64,000 nucleotides of DNA, taken from positions 1 to 64,000 of the forward strand of contig CALJHC010000027.1 of the NCBI GenBank assembly GCA_938075415.1. Direction: 5' to 3'. This stretch comes from an uncultured Rubripirellula sp. Lineage in GTDB: Bacteria > Planctomycetota > Planctomycetia > Pirellulales > Pirellulaceae. The translations under genes and the position numbers were made by a program. Below, piece after piece: positions 1 to 7,880 of this stretch; the stretch's first letter is position 1, and every line of letters begins with the position of its first letter. The notes beneath the pieces were generated by a model, which did no database searches, had not been told where the DNA came from, and saw only the letters and a list, made by a program, of their open reading frames with translations.

Positions 1-51
1 TTCGATGATTTTAACAGCGGTGGTTTCGTTGGAGGTTTCCCAGCGAGATGA
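1..51 (+). CDS. C-terminal end of an upstream gene (partial)
   Basis: The first reading frame is open from the window edge to a TGA at 49-51 and encodes FDDFNSGGFVGGFPAR. The stop overlaps the ATG of the next gene (ATGA), the usual sign of translational coupling in an operon. The fragment is too short to assign a family. That it is coding rests only on the open frame and the overlap. Confidence 0.35.
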   Translation, partial: FDDFNSGGFVGGFPAR

Positions 52-491
52 ACGGCAAAGCAAAATCAACGAGACGCTTTGAAGCATTGCGTCATCTGCG
101 GAATTCAGTCATTCCAACTTTGCCGGGATCCTCGCACGCCCATGTATTGCGAGTTTGCTGGGAGGACGCTTACACGACTGATGACAATGTGCAGCAGTTC
201 GACACCACCAAGGATCAGATCGCTGCGGTTTCATTACTGCATCCGCGAACTGTTCAGAAATGTCTGAGTGAGATGGAAAAAGGTGGCGTCATCCTTACCA
301 AAAAAGTGGGCGAAGGTAATCGCGGTAGTGTTCGAATCATTACCGGTCATCCTTACAGAAGGGGAGACGCACCGCCTCCCCAAGCACATGATAGGGGAGG
401 CGTGGTGTCCCAGAGGGGAGGCGTGGTGTCCCATAGGGGAGGCACACGGTACACCCTCTCAGAACAGAACAAAGGCGGGCGTCTTAGCTAA
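48..491 (+). CDS. Winged-helix DNA-binding protein of a putative integrated element
   Basis: A 147-residue protein. Residues about 45-100 read as a winged helix: TTKDQIAAVSLLHPRTVQKC is a helix-turn-helix with a recognition helix, followed by a basic wing (KKVGEGNRGSVRIITG). Such domains are common in replication and regulatory proteins of phages and integrated elements. The C-terminal tail is low in complexity and carries a seven-residue repeat (RGGVVSQ, RGGVVSH, RGGTRYT) made by a DNA tandem repeat at 391-451. The ATG overlaps the stop of the gene before it; a GGAGG at 31-35 lies rather far upstream, so coupled translation seems likely. Its setting near a tRNA-derived attachment site supports a mobile-element origin. 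The exact role is unknown. Confidence 0.6.
   Translation: MNGKAKSTRRFEALRHLRNSVIPTLPGSSHAHVLRVCWEDAYTTDDNVQQFDTTKDQIAAVSLLHPRTVQKCLSEMEKGGVILTKKVGEGNRGSVRIITGHPYRRGDAPPPQAHDRGGVVSQRGGVVSHRGGTRYTLSEQNKGGRLS
391..451 (+). repeat. In-frame 21-base tandem repeat
   Basis: About two and a half copies of a 21-base unit containing GGGGAGGCGTGGTGTCCC, seven codons per unit, so it lengthens the tail of the winged-helix protein without breaking its frame. Confidence 0.75.
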
Positions 492-639
492 CGCCGACGC
501 CGGTGGCAGTAGGTACTATATTTGAAGTGACACATTCGACTCTCGAAGGGAACAGTGCAATTCCCCAAATTCCTTTCCCTAACGCCCAGTTTTTTTAACT
601 TTGTTCGCGTGGCGAATAACACTTTCTTGAGGTCAAACA

Positions 640-963
640 ATGACAACTGATAATTGGACTATCCAAACGGTCGAAACACCTCGCTGCACGGCATGTGGTT
701 CAACCAAGCGTGAGAAATACCAGTCGATTACACGGACACAACTAGACAACGGAACAGAGTTGGTGACGCGTCGAACACGTTGTGCAAAATGCGGCCAACG
801 CCGTATTGAACGGAGTCATGAAGATGGACGGACAGAAACTAAGGCAAGCCTCCAAAATGCTGACGACTCGAGAGGCGGCAAAAGCTCTCGGGTTGCCAAG
901 GTGGAAGGTGGATCGGCAGGTCGCTCTTGGCGCGATAGCATACAACAAGCTCGGGTCCGGTGA
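640..963 (+). CDS. Small zinc-ribbon protein
   Basis: A 107-residue protein with two CxxC knuckles, CTAC near residue 17 and CAKC near residue 48, separated by about 30 residues, the spacing of a zinc ribbon. The two knuckles probably bind one zinc ion; nucleic-acid binding is likely but not shown. The part after residue 60 is basic and of low complexity and overlaps the next gene in another frame by about 140 bases, so only the N-terminal half may be under selection. No family was recognised. It sits with the other small genes of the putative element. Confidence 0.5.
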   Translation: MTTDNWTIQTVETPRCTACGSTKREKYQSITRTQLDNGTELVTRRTRCAKCGQRRIERSHEDGRTETKASLQNADDSRGGKSSRVAKVEGGSAGRSWRDSIQQARVR

Positions 964-1420
964 GCTTTGCTGTCACGAAACGGACCTCTGGGCATTGACC
1001 GACGTGGACGATTGCCCTCGGGTCCTTCATGGGTGGTTCGACTGTCGCACACTTTTGGACATTCGGCAGTTCGGAAAGTATTGCGAGTCCGAAGGTCGGC
1101 AACCATTGTCTTTTTTCGCGAGTCGCTCTGCCACCACTGGACTGACAACTGGCGAGTCAATTTTGCGGCATGAGTGTTACCAATTTGCCGCGTATCACCT
1201 TCGTAACGGTTCACCTCGTTATGGTTTCGATCGAGGTTCACAGCACGTCGAAAACCTGTACCAGATTGGACCGGACAAGTGGCGTTTATTTGCCGGCGAC
1301 TGCCGCACGAAATTGTTGGGTCTTACTTTTGCGATGCGTGGTAAACGAACAGCCTTTCGGTCCGCGTGCCGAGCAGGCTTTCCTGAATTCTGCAAACGTG
1401 CTGTGCAGGAGGCGTTCTAA
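824..1420 (+). CDS. MerR/excisionase-type helix-turn-helix protein
   Basis: The ATG at 824 was chosen because a GGAG lies eight bases upstream; the frame is open from 782 and an ATG at 857 is another option. Residues about 12-55 (LTTREAAKALGLPRWKVDRQ, then a short turn and DLWAL) match the winged MerR/Xis fold in which a helix-turn-helix is followed by a small wing. The rest, about 140 residues with several Cys and His, matches nothing I know. The gene starts inside the zinc-ribbon gene and its TAA shares a base with the next ATG (TAATG), so three genes are probably translated together. Excisionase or regulator of an integrated element is the best guess. Confidence 0.55.
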   Translation: MDGQKLRQASKMLTTREAAKALGLPRWKVDRQVALGAIAYNKLGSGELCCHETDLWALTDVDDCPRVLHGWFDCRTLLDIRQFGKYCESEGRQPLSFFASRSATTGLTTGESILRHECYQFAAYHLRNGSPRYGFDRGSQHVENLYQIGPDKWRLFAGDCRTKLLGLTFAMRGKRTAFRSACRAGFPEFCKRAVQEAF

Positions 1421-1707
1421 TGATCGAAATAAAAAACGCTGACATCGTTATCACGCCTGGGTGTGAAAGCCGCCACGTGCTGAGTCACGAAAGCTGGCCA
1501 CGACTCGAGGAACAAACGCCGGTTATTCTGATCGCGAACCAAATTTGCCTTCGGGTTCCGGCTTACTGCGAAGGCAAGACGGTAGTTGTGGAACTCAACG
1601 CTATGGACACGTGCGTCCCACCAGCGGCAACTGCTTACGCTGTGACAGGGTTCTTTGATGGTCAGCCTGTGCGACTTGCTCAAGGCTTCATCCGCCGGAA
1701 GAATTAG
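1420..1707 (+). CDS. Small protein of unknown function, coupled to the HTH gene
   Basis: A 95-residue protein beginning MIEIKNADIVITPGCESRHV. Its ATG overlaps the preceding stop (TAATG) and an AGGAGG-like stretch lies just upstream at 1407-1412, so translation from this start is well supported. It has no signal peptide or membrane segment and looks mostly beta-stranded. Not recognised; its position suggests it is part of the same element operon as the zinc-ribbon and helix-turn-helix genes. Confidence 0.5.
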   Translation: MIEIKNADIVITPGCESRHVLSHESWPRLEEQTPVILIANQICLRVPAYCEGKTVVVELNAMDTCVPPAATAYAVTGFFDGQPVRLAQGFIRRKN

Positions 1708-1821
1708 TTTGTGGGTCAAGCGTACCGATAACTGCGCTTGGTCCCTGGCGGCTTCGGGGTTAAGAATTGCTCGAGGCCGCCATTTTTTATGCGCGGTCGG
1801 GCGGGGCTGCGATGCTTCCTA

Positions 1822-2115
1822 CTACTTCCCGCCACTGATCTTTTCAAACAATTCAGTCGCCCGTTTCTGCCCTTGCGACAACTGCTCGGGCGTGAGGTCG
1901 CCCGCGACTACGTCTCGGTTGTTAGCAGCGTCTGCGTAACCGCCAGCGGCGGCAACGGAGAACCATGCGTACGCTTCAACGTAGTCCTGTGGCACGCCTT
2001 CGCCTTTGGCGTACATCACACCTAGGTTGTGCTGAGCTTTCGCAACCCCCTGCTCCGCCGCTAAGCGGTACAACCTCAACGCTTCCGCGTCGTCCTCTGG
2101 CACGCCTCTGCCGCT
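1822..2115 (-). pseudogene. Truncated Sel1-repeat gene (C-terminal remnant)
   Basis: From about 2115 down to the stop at 1822 the minus strand encodes two Sel1 repeats: GRGVPEDDAEALRLYRLAAE followed by GEGVPQDYVEAYAWFSVAAA, then LTPEQLSQGQKRATELFEKI, a typical C-terminus of Sel1-like proteins. No start codon with a ribosome site precedes it; the frame upstream is the shadow of the neighbouring membrane-protein gene. Sel1 repeats are short alpha-helical protein-interaction repeats. Either the 5' part was lost by recombination, or a one-base shift separates it from the membrane protein and the two once formed a single fusion. Confidence 0.6.
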
Positions 2116-2642
2116 TGGAAATACCAACGCTTCCAGTGATAAAAAACCCGCCCAGTTAACATAACGGAAGCGAATAAATAACAGCCGGCGGCCACCATGG
2201 TGCCATTCTCTGATTCCGACCAATCCGCAATGGCGTTCAGTCCAAGCTTGAGCCAATCCACCCCAGAAAAGAAAAGGACGGTTATAATTACAACAACCGA
2301 CACTGTGACAATTGCACCCTTGCAACCAAGATTAGCAATGCGACCGCGCGCGAGTTTCCGCGTCGCAACTCGGTCTGCTTTTGTGCACAACACGAACTGT
2401 TCGCTAAATATCGACGTGTAGAACCCACCAAACCACAAAAAGGTACGGAACGGAAAATCCAGATCTATCGAATAGAGGCGATCGATGACACCGGAGCCTC
2501 CTATCAAAAACGCGATTCCCAGAAGCATCGCGAGCGAGTAGGACACCAACCGTGGGATAGAGTAACTGCTCGGCACTTCCTCGCTTGATTCCGAAGGATC
2601 GGATTCGCGCGGTGGGGAAAAGGGATTGTCTCTTCCCGTCAT
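2076..2642 (-). CDS. Four-helix membrane protein of unknown function
   Basis: The ATG at 2642 is preceded by a strong AGGAGG with a seven-base gap, which rules out the much longer open frame upstream. The 188-residue product has a polar N-terminus (MTGRDNPFSPP) and four hydrophobic segments at about residues 32-55, 68-88, 115-138 and 150-170. The last 14 residues (QAAEACQRTTRKR) are an out-of-frame reading of the Sel1-coding DNA that overlaps it, so the natural C-terminus has probably been replaced. Family not recognised. Confidence 0.6.
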   Translation of the reverse strand: MTGRDNPFSPPRESDPSESSEEVPSSYSIPRLVSYSLAMLLGIAFLIGGSGVIDRLYSIDLDFPFRTFLWFGGFYTSIFSEQFVLCTKADRVATRKLARGRIANLGCKGAIVTVSVVVIITVLFFSGVDWLKLGLNAIADWSESENGTMVAAGCYLFASVMLTGRVFYHWKRWYFQAAEACQRTTRKR

Positions 2643-3118
2643 CTGCGTAACCTCCTGTTTTGTACTCGTTGTCACCGATTGTAGTGAAACGCAGACAGCT
2701 AACTTCCCTAATATCGGTCTCGATGACTTCTTTGTCTGCTTGGATGGTGAGTGGGGCAGCGACGTTGGGCGGGCTGTAATAGGTAGAGGACGATTTGGGG
2801 CAAAACCCTGGACGATGGTATCTGGGCCAAATGGGAATTGCAACCAACCAGCAACGGCTACGAGCTGATCCAGGTCGATGACTGTGACGCCGACGAGGTG
2901 CCGGGCGGAGCTGCGGTGGGTAGAGTACGATTCTCGGGGGAAACCGGACACGGAAACCAGAAAAGTTTTGGAATTGCTTTTCGGGGGTGACGTAACGGGC
3001 ACACCTGGCACACCCGTTGAGTCGGCTTCGGGCCTATTTCAGCGGTTTGGTTGTTTCAGAAAACCCGTGTTTTGCGGGGTTTCCCGTGTTTCGCAAACCC
3101 TTGAATTAGCTTCCGGTT
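2643..3118. other. Gene-free end of the putative element
   Basis: No convincing gene on either strand. The plus strand is open across this stretch but only as a chance frame running through the tRNA remnant. The last 60 bases hold repeat structures described separately. Confidence 0.5.
3061..3100. repeat. Interlocking direct and inverted repeats beside the tRNA remnant
   Basis: AAACCC (3061-3066), GGGGTTT (3076-3082) and AAACCC (3095-3100) can form either of two hairpins, and CCCGTGTTTTGC / CCCGTGTTTCGC is directly repeated. It lies 20 bases from the tRNA fragment, where recombinase or excisionase arm sites are often found. That role is inferred. Confidence 0.45.
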
Positions 3119-3162
3119 CTAGTGCCCGCAAGGGCGTGGAGGTTCAAGTCCTCTCATCCGCA
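3119..3162 (+). other. 3' fragment of a tRNA-Leu gene, probable attachment site
   Basis: The sequence CTAG TGCCCGCAAGGGCGT GGAGGTTCAAGTCCTC TCATCCGCA reads as the end of a class II tRNA: long variable arm (TGCCC-GCAA-GGGCG), T arm with TTCAAGT loop, acceptor 3' strand and discriminator A. The matching 5' acceptor strand (GCGGATG), D arm and a paired anticodon arm are absent upstream. The loss of match at the anticodon stem is what site-specific integration into a tRNA 3' half leaves at the far end of an element. The orientation predicts the element on the left and the original chromosome on the right. Confidence 0.7.
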
Positions 3163-3172
3163 CTCGTTATTT

Positions 3173-3210
3173 ACGGGGTTTTCTGCTATCGCAGGGAGCC
3201 CCGTTTTTTT
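3173..3210 (+). terminator. Rho-independent terminator after the tRNA remnant
   Basis: ACGGGG and CCCCGT pair around an inner CTGC/GCAG stem, followed by a run of seven T. Its position ten bases after the tRNA end suggests it was the terminator of the original tRNA gene. Confidence 0.8.
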
Positions 3211-3246
3211 GTGGCTGTCCTGACTGCCGTGACCGGAATTTCTGGC

Positions 3247-3510
3247 TCAAGCGGCAGCTTCGACGAACTCTTGCCCTACAGCGGCAGCCCGCAACCCGCT
3301 CGATTCAATTTTGCTAAGACTTAAGCTACCCGCTTTTTTCACCACATTCAAATCTTGTTGAATGAACGCTTTTTTCTGAAGCGGCGACGTTTCCTCCAGT
3401 CGTTCGATAAAATCGACTAAAGTCTCAGGTGTTGGATCAGCATCTTCCAAAACGGCCCCTCTCCAAAAAGTTATATCAAAACGGATCAATTCATGATTGC
3501 GACCCGTCAT
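3247..3510 (-). CDS. Small protein of unknown function
   Basis: From the ATG at 3510 the frame encodes 87 residues (MTGRNHELIRFDITFWRG...), soluble and rich in charged residues, with a central helix LVDFIERLEETSPLQKKAF. No signal peptide or motif was recognised. It lies just outside the putative element, converging on the terminator at 3173-3210. Coding potential is judged only from composition and the absence of competition on the other strand. Confidence 0.4.
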   Translation of the reverse strand: MTGRNHELIRFDITFWRGAVLEDADPTPETLVDFIERLEETSPLQKKAFIQQDLNVVKKAGSLSLSKIESSGLRAAAVGQEFVEAAA

Positions 3511-3645
3511 TGAAAACAATTACTGCAATACGCGAGCGACCAATCTTTGCTCTTGGTTCGAAAACCATGAAGTAATCTACGTGCTCGTAGCGATTCCAAG
3601 TTGCAGATAAAAAAACGAAGTGATCCAAAATCCATCTCCATGGAA

Positions 3646-4467
3646 TCACAATTCTTTTCCGCTGGTTTCCGAAGTCATTTCTTCACCTGTCTTTTTTGCG
3701 ATCATCTCTTTCGCGTTACGGGACCAACCTTTCCATAGAAAATATTGGTAGAAGAAAAACCCAGGAAACCCTACGACGATTAAAAAACCAAATCCGCCCA
3801 GAGCGGCACCCGCTAAAATGTACTCGGGGCCAAACCACCCGAGCAAAGAAGCCAAACCTATGACCGCCGGAACCGCGGCGCAACCGGCACAGCCACAACC
3901 GGCGTTACGCGTATGGACTGGCACAAACAAACTATAAATTGTCCCTCGACAATTCGCGCAAGAGCCTTGCAAATCCCCTGACTTCAGAACACGGGTATGC
4001 GCCTTGCATGTCATACACCAGGACAGTTTGATATCCGGGTCCCAACTGACCACTTCACACGGGTTGAGTTTTTGCTGCGGAGGCGGATCTTTTTTAGCTC
4101 GCTCAACAAATGAAACCGAAGCCGCAATTCCAATGATTAAAGTAACTAACCCGATCCACGAACCGACCGACAGGTGAACATGAGCGATGAAAAGCCCATA
4201 AAAGGCGGAACCCATTCCAAGGTAGGCTACCACCTTGAACCCGGGATGCACTGGATCCTTGTTAACCAGCCACTTGGTGCCAGGTTTGTTTTTTTCATAA
4301 ACTCCGCGAAACTTTCCCAGGTCGAAGACGACTACCTGCAAGCCTGCCAGAATTGTCAGAAAGACAATCAAACAAAAGACGACGCCATTGAATACTTCAA
4401 TCGCGACAAATTGGTCAATGAGTTCAACCAACCAGTGAATTGGGCCAACATCTTCGCGTTCTTGCAA
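3646..4467 (-). CDS. Membrane protein with a cytoplasmic zinc-binding segment
   Basis: About 273 residues. I place the start at a TTG (4467) six bases after an AGGAG; a TTG at 4473 is closer to that site. There are two hydrophobic segments near residues 28-52 and two near 80-120, then a soluble middle with four Cys (WCMTCKAH ... GSCANCRG) that reads as a zinc ribbon, then a Cys-rich CGCAGCAAV stretch and two more hydrophobic segments, ending in a charged tail. Not assigned to a family. A role in membrane protein quality or transport would be a guess. Confidence 0.6.
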   Translation of the reverse strand: MQEREDVGPIHWLVELIDQFVAIEVFNGVVFCLIVFLTILAGLQVVVFDLGKFRGVYEKNKPGTKWLVNKDPVHPGFKVVAYLGMGSAFYGLFIAHVHLSVGSWIGLVTLIIGIAASVSFVERAKKDPPPQQKLNPCEVVSWDPDIKLSWCMTCKAHTRVLKSGDLQGSCANCRGTIYSLFVPVHTRNAGCGCAGCAAVPAVIGLASLLGWFGPEYILAGAALGGFGFLIVVGFPGFFFYQYFLWKGWSRNAKEMIAKKTGEEMTSETSGKEL

Positions 4468-5216
4468 AGTCAACTCCTATGCTTACTGACACCTCAGAAA
4501 AATCAAAAGGAAGTTCTACTTTTTCCGCACCACCTGAATCGCATTCACGATCACTTTCTCAAGACCATTAGTCGATTCAAAATGAAGACTAAACGCCATT
4601 ACCGTTCCACTGCCAAAGGTCGCCTCCACCACGGCGACCGGGCGTCGTTGCAACACAAGCCCCAAGCATTGCATCGTATTTCATTCTCCAAAGTATACAA
4701 GGAATGAGATTTACCCTGAGGGTGATCGGTGCCGGTAGGCTCGCAGGACCCCTCCGGAAATAGTTTCAGACCATCTAGCCCCCGGTGTAGTCATTGATGG
4801 CACCGTCCTCATTCTTCGTGCAATGAAGGCGGTAATTCTGGCCGGTCCATGCATGATGTAAAGACGTCCGATGCACCACTGACTTCGGTCAGATTGATTC
4901 AATTGGTGAAAGCATTGTTGTATCAGCAATCGGCTATTGTTTTCTGTTAACTGGGTATAGCCAATCAGTGGATGCGAGGCTGCAGGAAGTTAACATCCAA
5001 GGCTGCATGACTGATCAGTTAGCTTATCGATTGAGCTGGCTGGGTAAGATTTGGCTGAGCGGTTTGCATCTCTTCAGCAATGCGCAAGCCGAGAGTCTGA
5101 GCAAAGTTCCTGCGCTCGTGCTCAAGCAGTCGCCTGCGATTTCGGTGCAATCCGGCCAATATCCGCTAGCGTAAAATCACGCCTTGCGATTCGGCTTCAC
5201 GCTAAGCAAGGGCTAA

Positions 5217-5288
5217 GAAACTGACGCCGTTTCCGTACGACTCAATGAAACTGACGCCGTTTCGTTACGACTCAATGAAACTGACTTC
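5217..5288. repeat. 30-base tandem repeat
   Basis: Two full copies and a partial third of a 30-base unit beginning GAAACTGACGCCGTTTC and ending ACGACTCAAT; the copies differ at two positions. Confidence 0.85.
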
Positions 5289-5348
5289 AGATTCGGCGAT
5301 TAAAGTGCAATTCGTAATTTTTGGGGGACGGCTTCAAGTGTCCTCTCC

Positions 5349-5486
5349 ACCGTGGTCTATCGCGAGGAATCGGTTTATCTTCGCGCCCAGTTGTTCCGGC
5401 AAGATTCCCTCACCACCGTGGTCTACCCCGAGGAGTCGGTTCATTTTCGCGTTAAGCGATTCCGGCAGGATTTCATCACCACGGAA
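5349..5486 (+). repeat. 66-base tandem repeat that would encode 22 residues per copy
   Basis: Two diverged copies of a 66-base unit starting ACCGTGGTCTA, with the start of a third. One frame is open through both and reads TVVYREESVYLRAQLFRQDS / TVVYPEESVHFRVKRFRQDF before a stop at 5500-5502, but there is no start codon. Many differences conserve amino-acid class, so this may be the end of a decayed repeat-protein gene. Confidence 0.6.
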
Positions 5487-5704
5487 GCCGGCAGTATCAC
5501 TTAAATTTACTGGCTAAACTGGACTGATTAACGCGGGCACTTCCGATCCTCGGGATGCTTCACTCATGCTAACGTCAGCAGCGAAAAACTGGCAGCTTTC
5601 AAGATTTTGACCTGATAAGCGGCGTTTGTCTTTTCGTCTCCTGGGAACGGTCCTCGTTGTTTGTGTTAAGTGACTTAAGCAATCTTGCTATGACAATCAG
5701 TACA

Positions 5705-5748
5705 GAGATAGCTACGGTTAGGAACGGAGATAGCTACGGTTAGGAACA
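5705..5748. repeat. 22-base tandem repeat
   Basis: Two near-identical copies of GAGATAGCTACGGTTAGGAAC. Confidence 0.85.
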
Positions 5749-5773
5749 GAAGTACGACGTCGTCCCGGCAAAA

Positions 5774-5806
5774 ACGGACGCCCGCACGACGGGCGTCCGT
5801 TTTTTA
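5774..5806 (-). terminator. Strong terminator, probably bidirectional
   Basis: ACGGACGCCCG and CGGGCGTCCGT form an 11-pair stem with a five-base loop, flanked by A and T runs on the two sides. It lies 55 bases after the stop of the secreted-protein gene that ends at 5861 and can serve that gene. Confidence 0.85.
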
Positions 5807-5860
5807 ATTCCATTCTTTGGTATCCAGTCAACCAGCGTGAGAAAACGCCTACTGACTCAT

Positions 5861-7243
5861 TTATTCCTCTTCGTCATCCACGAGCGACGAAGCAAAACCA
5901 CCCGTTGCGACACCAGAGGCGAAAGGATTAACGTCGCTCGCCCCGCCGTTGTTGTTGTTGTAGGCCAAAGCTCCGGTGAATCCGGAGACGAAGCCTCCGA
6001 GGTCTGCCCAGAATTTACCTCGACCTCTTGCCACGACGTCTCCGTCAAAAATATCGTCCTGGGCATTCCAGTAAGCGACAGTGCCTTTAGCCAGCGAGAG
6101 TGAACCAAGAACTAACGCTTTTTCTTGGTCGTTGCAGTCGAGTGACTGAAGTGTCTCGAGAGCCTGTTGGTCAATGGAACGATTGAAGTTCGCAAGATCG
6201 GGACTCAGCAGAATCGTCCCTTCCAATTGCTCGAAAGCTTCCCTTACCGCAGCGATGGCTGACACCCGTTTCTGAACCTCTTGGTAATAGCGGTAACCAT
6301 CTTCGGCGATGTGATCATCCTCGGTTAACGCTTCGCTGGGCAGAAGAAACTGGTCGGCAGGGATACCGTAGAGACGGGATATGAAAAGACAACTATTAAC
6401 GTAGATGATCTTTTCAGCTGGGGCGGCTCGATTGGCTCCTTTGAGTGTGATATCCGCAAAGGTTGTTCGGCCTGGTTTTTTCCGAACCACTTTGTCATTG
6501 CCTTGTCGCAGGTTCAGCAAGGTCAGGTTAAGGTCGGGTGTCAGATAGTCTAAGGTCCGATTATGGATGATACCCACTTCGGTCCAAGGGCTAGGATCAG
6601 CCGAAAACGTTGGCTTTTGTTGCTGATCGACGTGGCAATCATTCTCGGTTGTCCAGCCTTTGGCGATGGCTAAGGTTTGACTTGAATTGGGGCCCATTGA
6701 AATCAGTGTGACCGCCCGCATTCCATAGGATGTTTTGTGGGTGATGTAAGTGAACTGCTCATTGGCTTGCGACATGCACTGTTGGTCGTCAGAGGCTCCA
6801 AAGATTAGCCCGATTCCGTAAGGCTTGCAGCGGCACGGTTCGGTACACGACGCACCGCAGTGCTCGCATTGAATCACGTCGGACCTGCCGTTTCGGTCGC
6901 CACCGGTCTCGGACCGAGACCCTTTCTTGGAGCGTGAAACGTTGTAATCAACTGCCCGGGATTTTGTACCGCCCGATGCAGAGCCACCACCATTGTCGGT
7001 GCGTGAACCGTCATTTCTGGGTGGAAACATGGAAACAACAACTCCCTCTCTGCTTGTTTGTGAACTGATCGCTCCGTCAAGAACAGCGACAGCCAGATGA
7101 TCGCAATCACTGCGGCTAAGCTCTGCGAAATAGAGTTCAAGTAATTCTGGGGGAGCAGCCATTATTGGTTTTTGGCTTGCTATTCCAAAGACGATCAAAA
7201 CAAAGACTGGCACGCATTTTTGCGGCGCAAAAAGATGTAACAT
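5861..7243 (-). CDS. Secreted protein of unknown function
   Basis: A 460-residue protein with an N-terminal hydrophobic segment (FVLIVFGIASQ) and AxA-like cleavage site (IMAAPP), so probably exported. Residues 70-125 are Gly/Ser/Arg-rich and disordered, followed by a Cys cluster (CEHCGASCTEPCRC) that may bind a metal or form disulphides. The middle, about 150-400, looks globular. The end is Gly/Asn-rich (FVSGFTGALAYNNNN) and then acidic (DDEEE). The ATG at 7243 has a weak GGGTGAT upstream. Not recognised as any family. It has its own terminator and lies alone between long gaps. Confidence 0.65.
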   Translation of the reverse strand: MLHLFAPQKCVPVFVLIVFGIASQKPIMAAPPELLELYFAELSRSDCDHLAVAVLDGAISSQTSREGVVVSMFPPRNDGSRTDNGGGSASGGTKSRAVDYNVSRSKKGSRSETGGDRNGRSDVIQCEHCGASCTEPCRCKPYGIGLIFGASDDQQCMSQANEQFTYITHKTSYGMRAVTLISMGPNSSQTLAIAKGWTTENDCHVDQQQKPTFSADPSPWTEVGIIHNRTLDYLTPDLNLTLLNLRQGNDKVVRKKPGRTTFADITLKGANRAAPAEKIIYVNSCLFISRLYGIPADQFLLPSEALTEDDHIAEDGYRYYQEVQKRVSAIAAVREAFEQLEGTILLSPDLANFNRSIDQQALETLQSLDCNDQEKALVLGSLSLAKGTVAYWNAQDDIFDGDVVARGRGKFWADLGGFVSGFTGALAYNNNNGGASDVNPFASGVATGGFASSLVDDEEE

Positions 7244-7880
7244 GAGATCACCCGTGAACAGAGAAGAGAAAAGAAAAGCTGGTTTATTAGCTAGGCAAAA
7301 CGCGTGCCATTTCTTTAAACACCGTGATCACGCGCCTTAACGGGCATGCAGTGATCAACCTGAATCAGAATGAGACAGGAATCGTGAGTTGAGACAGGAA
7401 TTGTCAGTCGAGACCGACGCACCGACCACGCCCTTGGTCTTTCGCTCACCTGTCCAACCTTGGTGCCATCGAAAGTTGATCATCACTGCTGATTAATAAT
7501 CAACTTCAAAACGCTCTGCTGACCGGACGTCTCAGGGGGCCTATGAATGGGCCTAAGAATAAGCCTAAGAATTGGGCCTATGAATTGGGCCTATGAATGG
7601 GGCCTAGGAATGAGGCTTATCAATACGGACGCCTTCGGGGCCGCGTCTTCAAATATCGTTTGGCTTTCAATTCGAGATGCGAGGATGCCTAGCCACACGG
7701 ACTAATTCAAAACAAGGTTTTCGGGAAAGCGATTGGAGAATCGTTTTTCATGGGCAAACAAAAGAACAACCGATGCCATTGGTAAGTCTGAGTTTGTCAA
7801 GCTTCAGCATCACTCTGGGCGATGATGAGGTAGTCTGATCCGCATCAAGAACCGGTCAGTCATTACTGCTTCGTTCCTCA
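7244..7880. other. Gene-free stretch with a minisatellite
   Basis: No supported gene. It probably contains the promoter of the secreted-protein gene that starts at 7243. Tandem repeat at 7537-7622. Confidence 0.5.
7537..7622. repeat. 13-base tandem array
   Basis: About seven imperfect copies of GGGCCTATGAATG, with variants GGGCCTAAGAATA and GGCCTAGGAATGA. It lies between genes and codes for nothing recognisable. Confidence 0.85.

Larger units (their letters stand above)
4474..5770. other. Long gene-free stretch with three repeat arrays
   Basis: No gene with a start, ribosome site and protein-like composition was found on either strand. The region contains tandem repeats at 5217-5288, 5349-5486 and 5705-5748, listed separately. 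Short open frames here look like chance. Confidence 0.5.

Noticed and set aside
1822..2325. Sel1 frame extended to an upstream start at 2325
   Set aside because: The first 70 residues are a shadow of the membrane-protein gene, which has a strong ribosome site of its own; only the part below about 2115 is Sel1.
2878..3324. Plus-strand open frame of 148 codons
   Set aside because: It runs straight through the tRNA fragment and the terminator; the VEVQVLSSAL stretch is the known false translation of a tRNA T arm.
4174..4707. Plus-strand open frame of 177 codons
   Set aside because: It is antisense to the membrane zinc-ribbon gene for most of its length, has no ribosome site and no hydrophobic or domain pattern.
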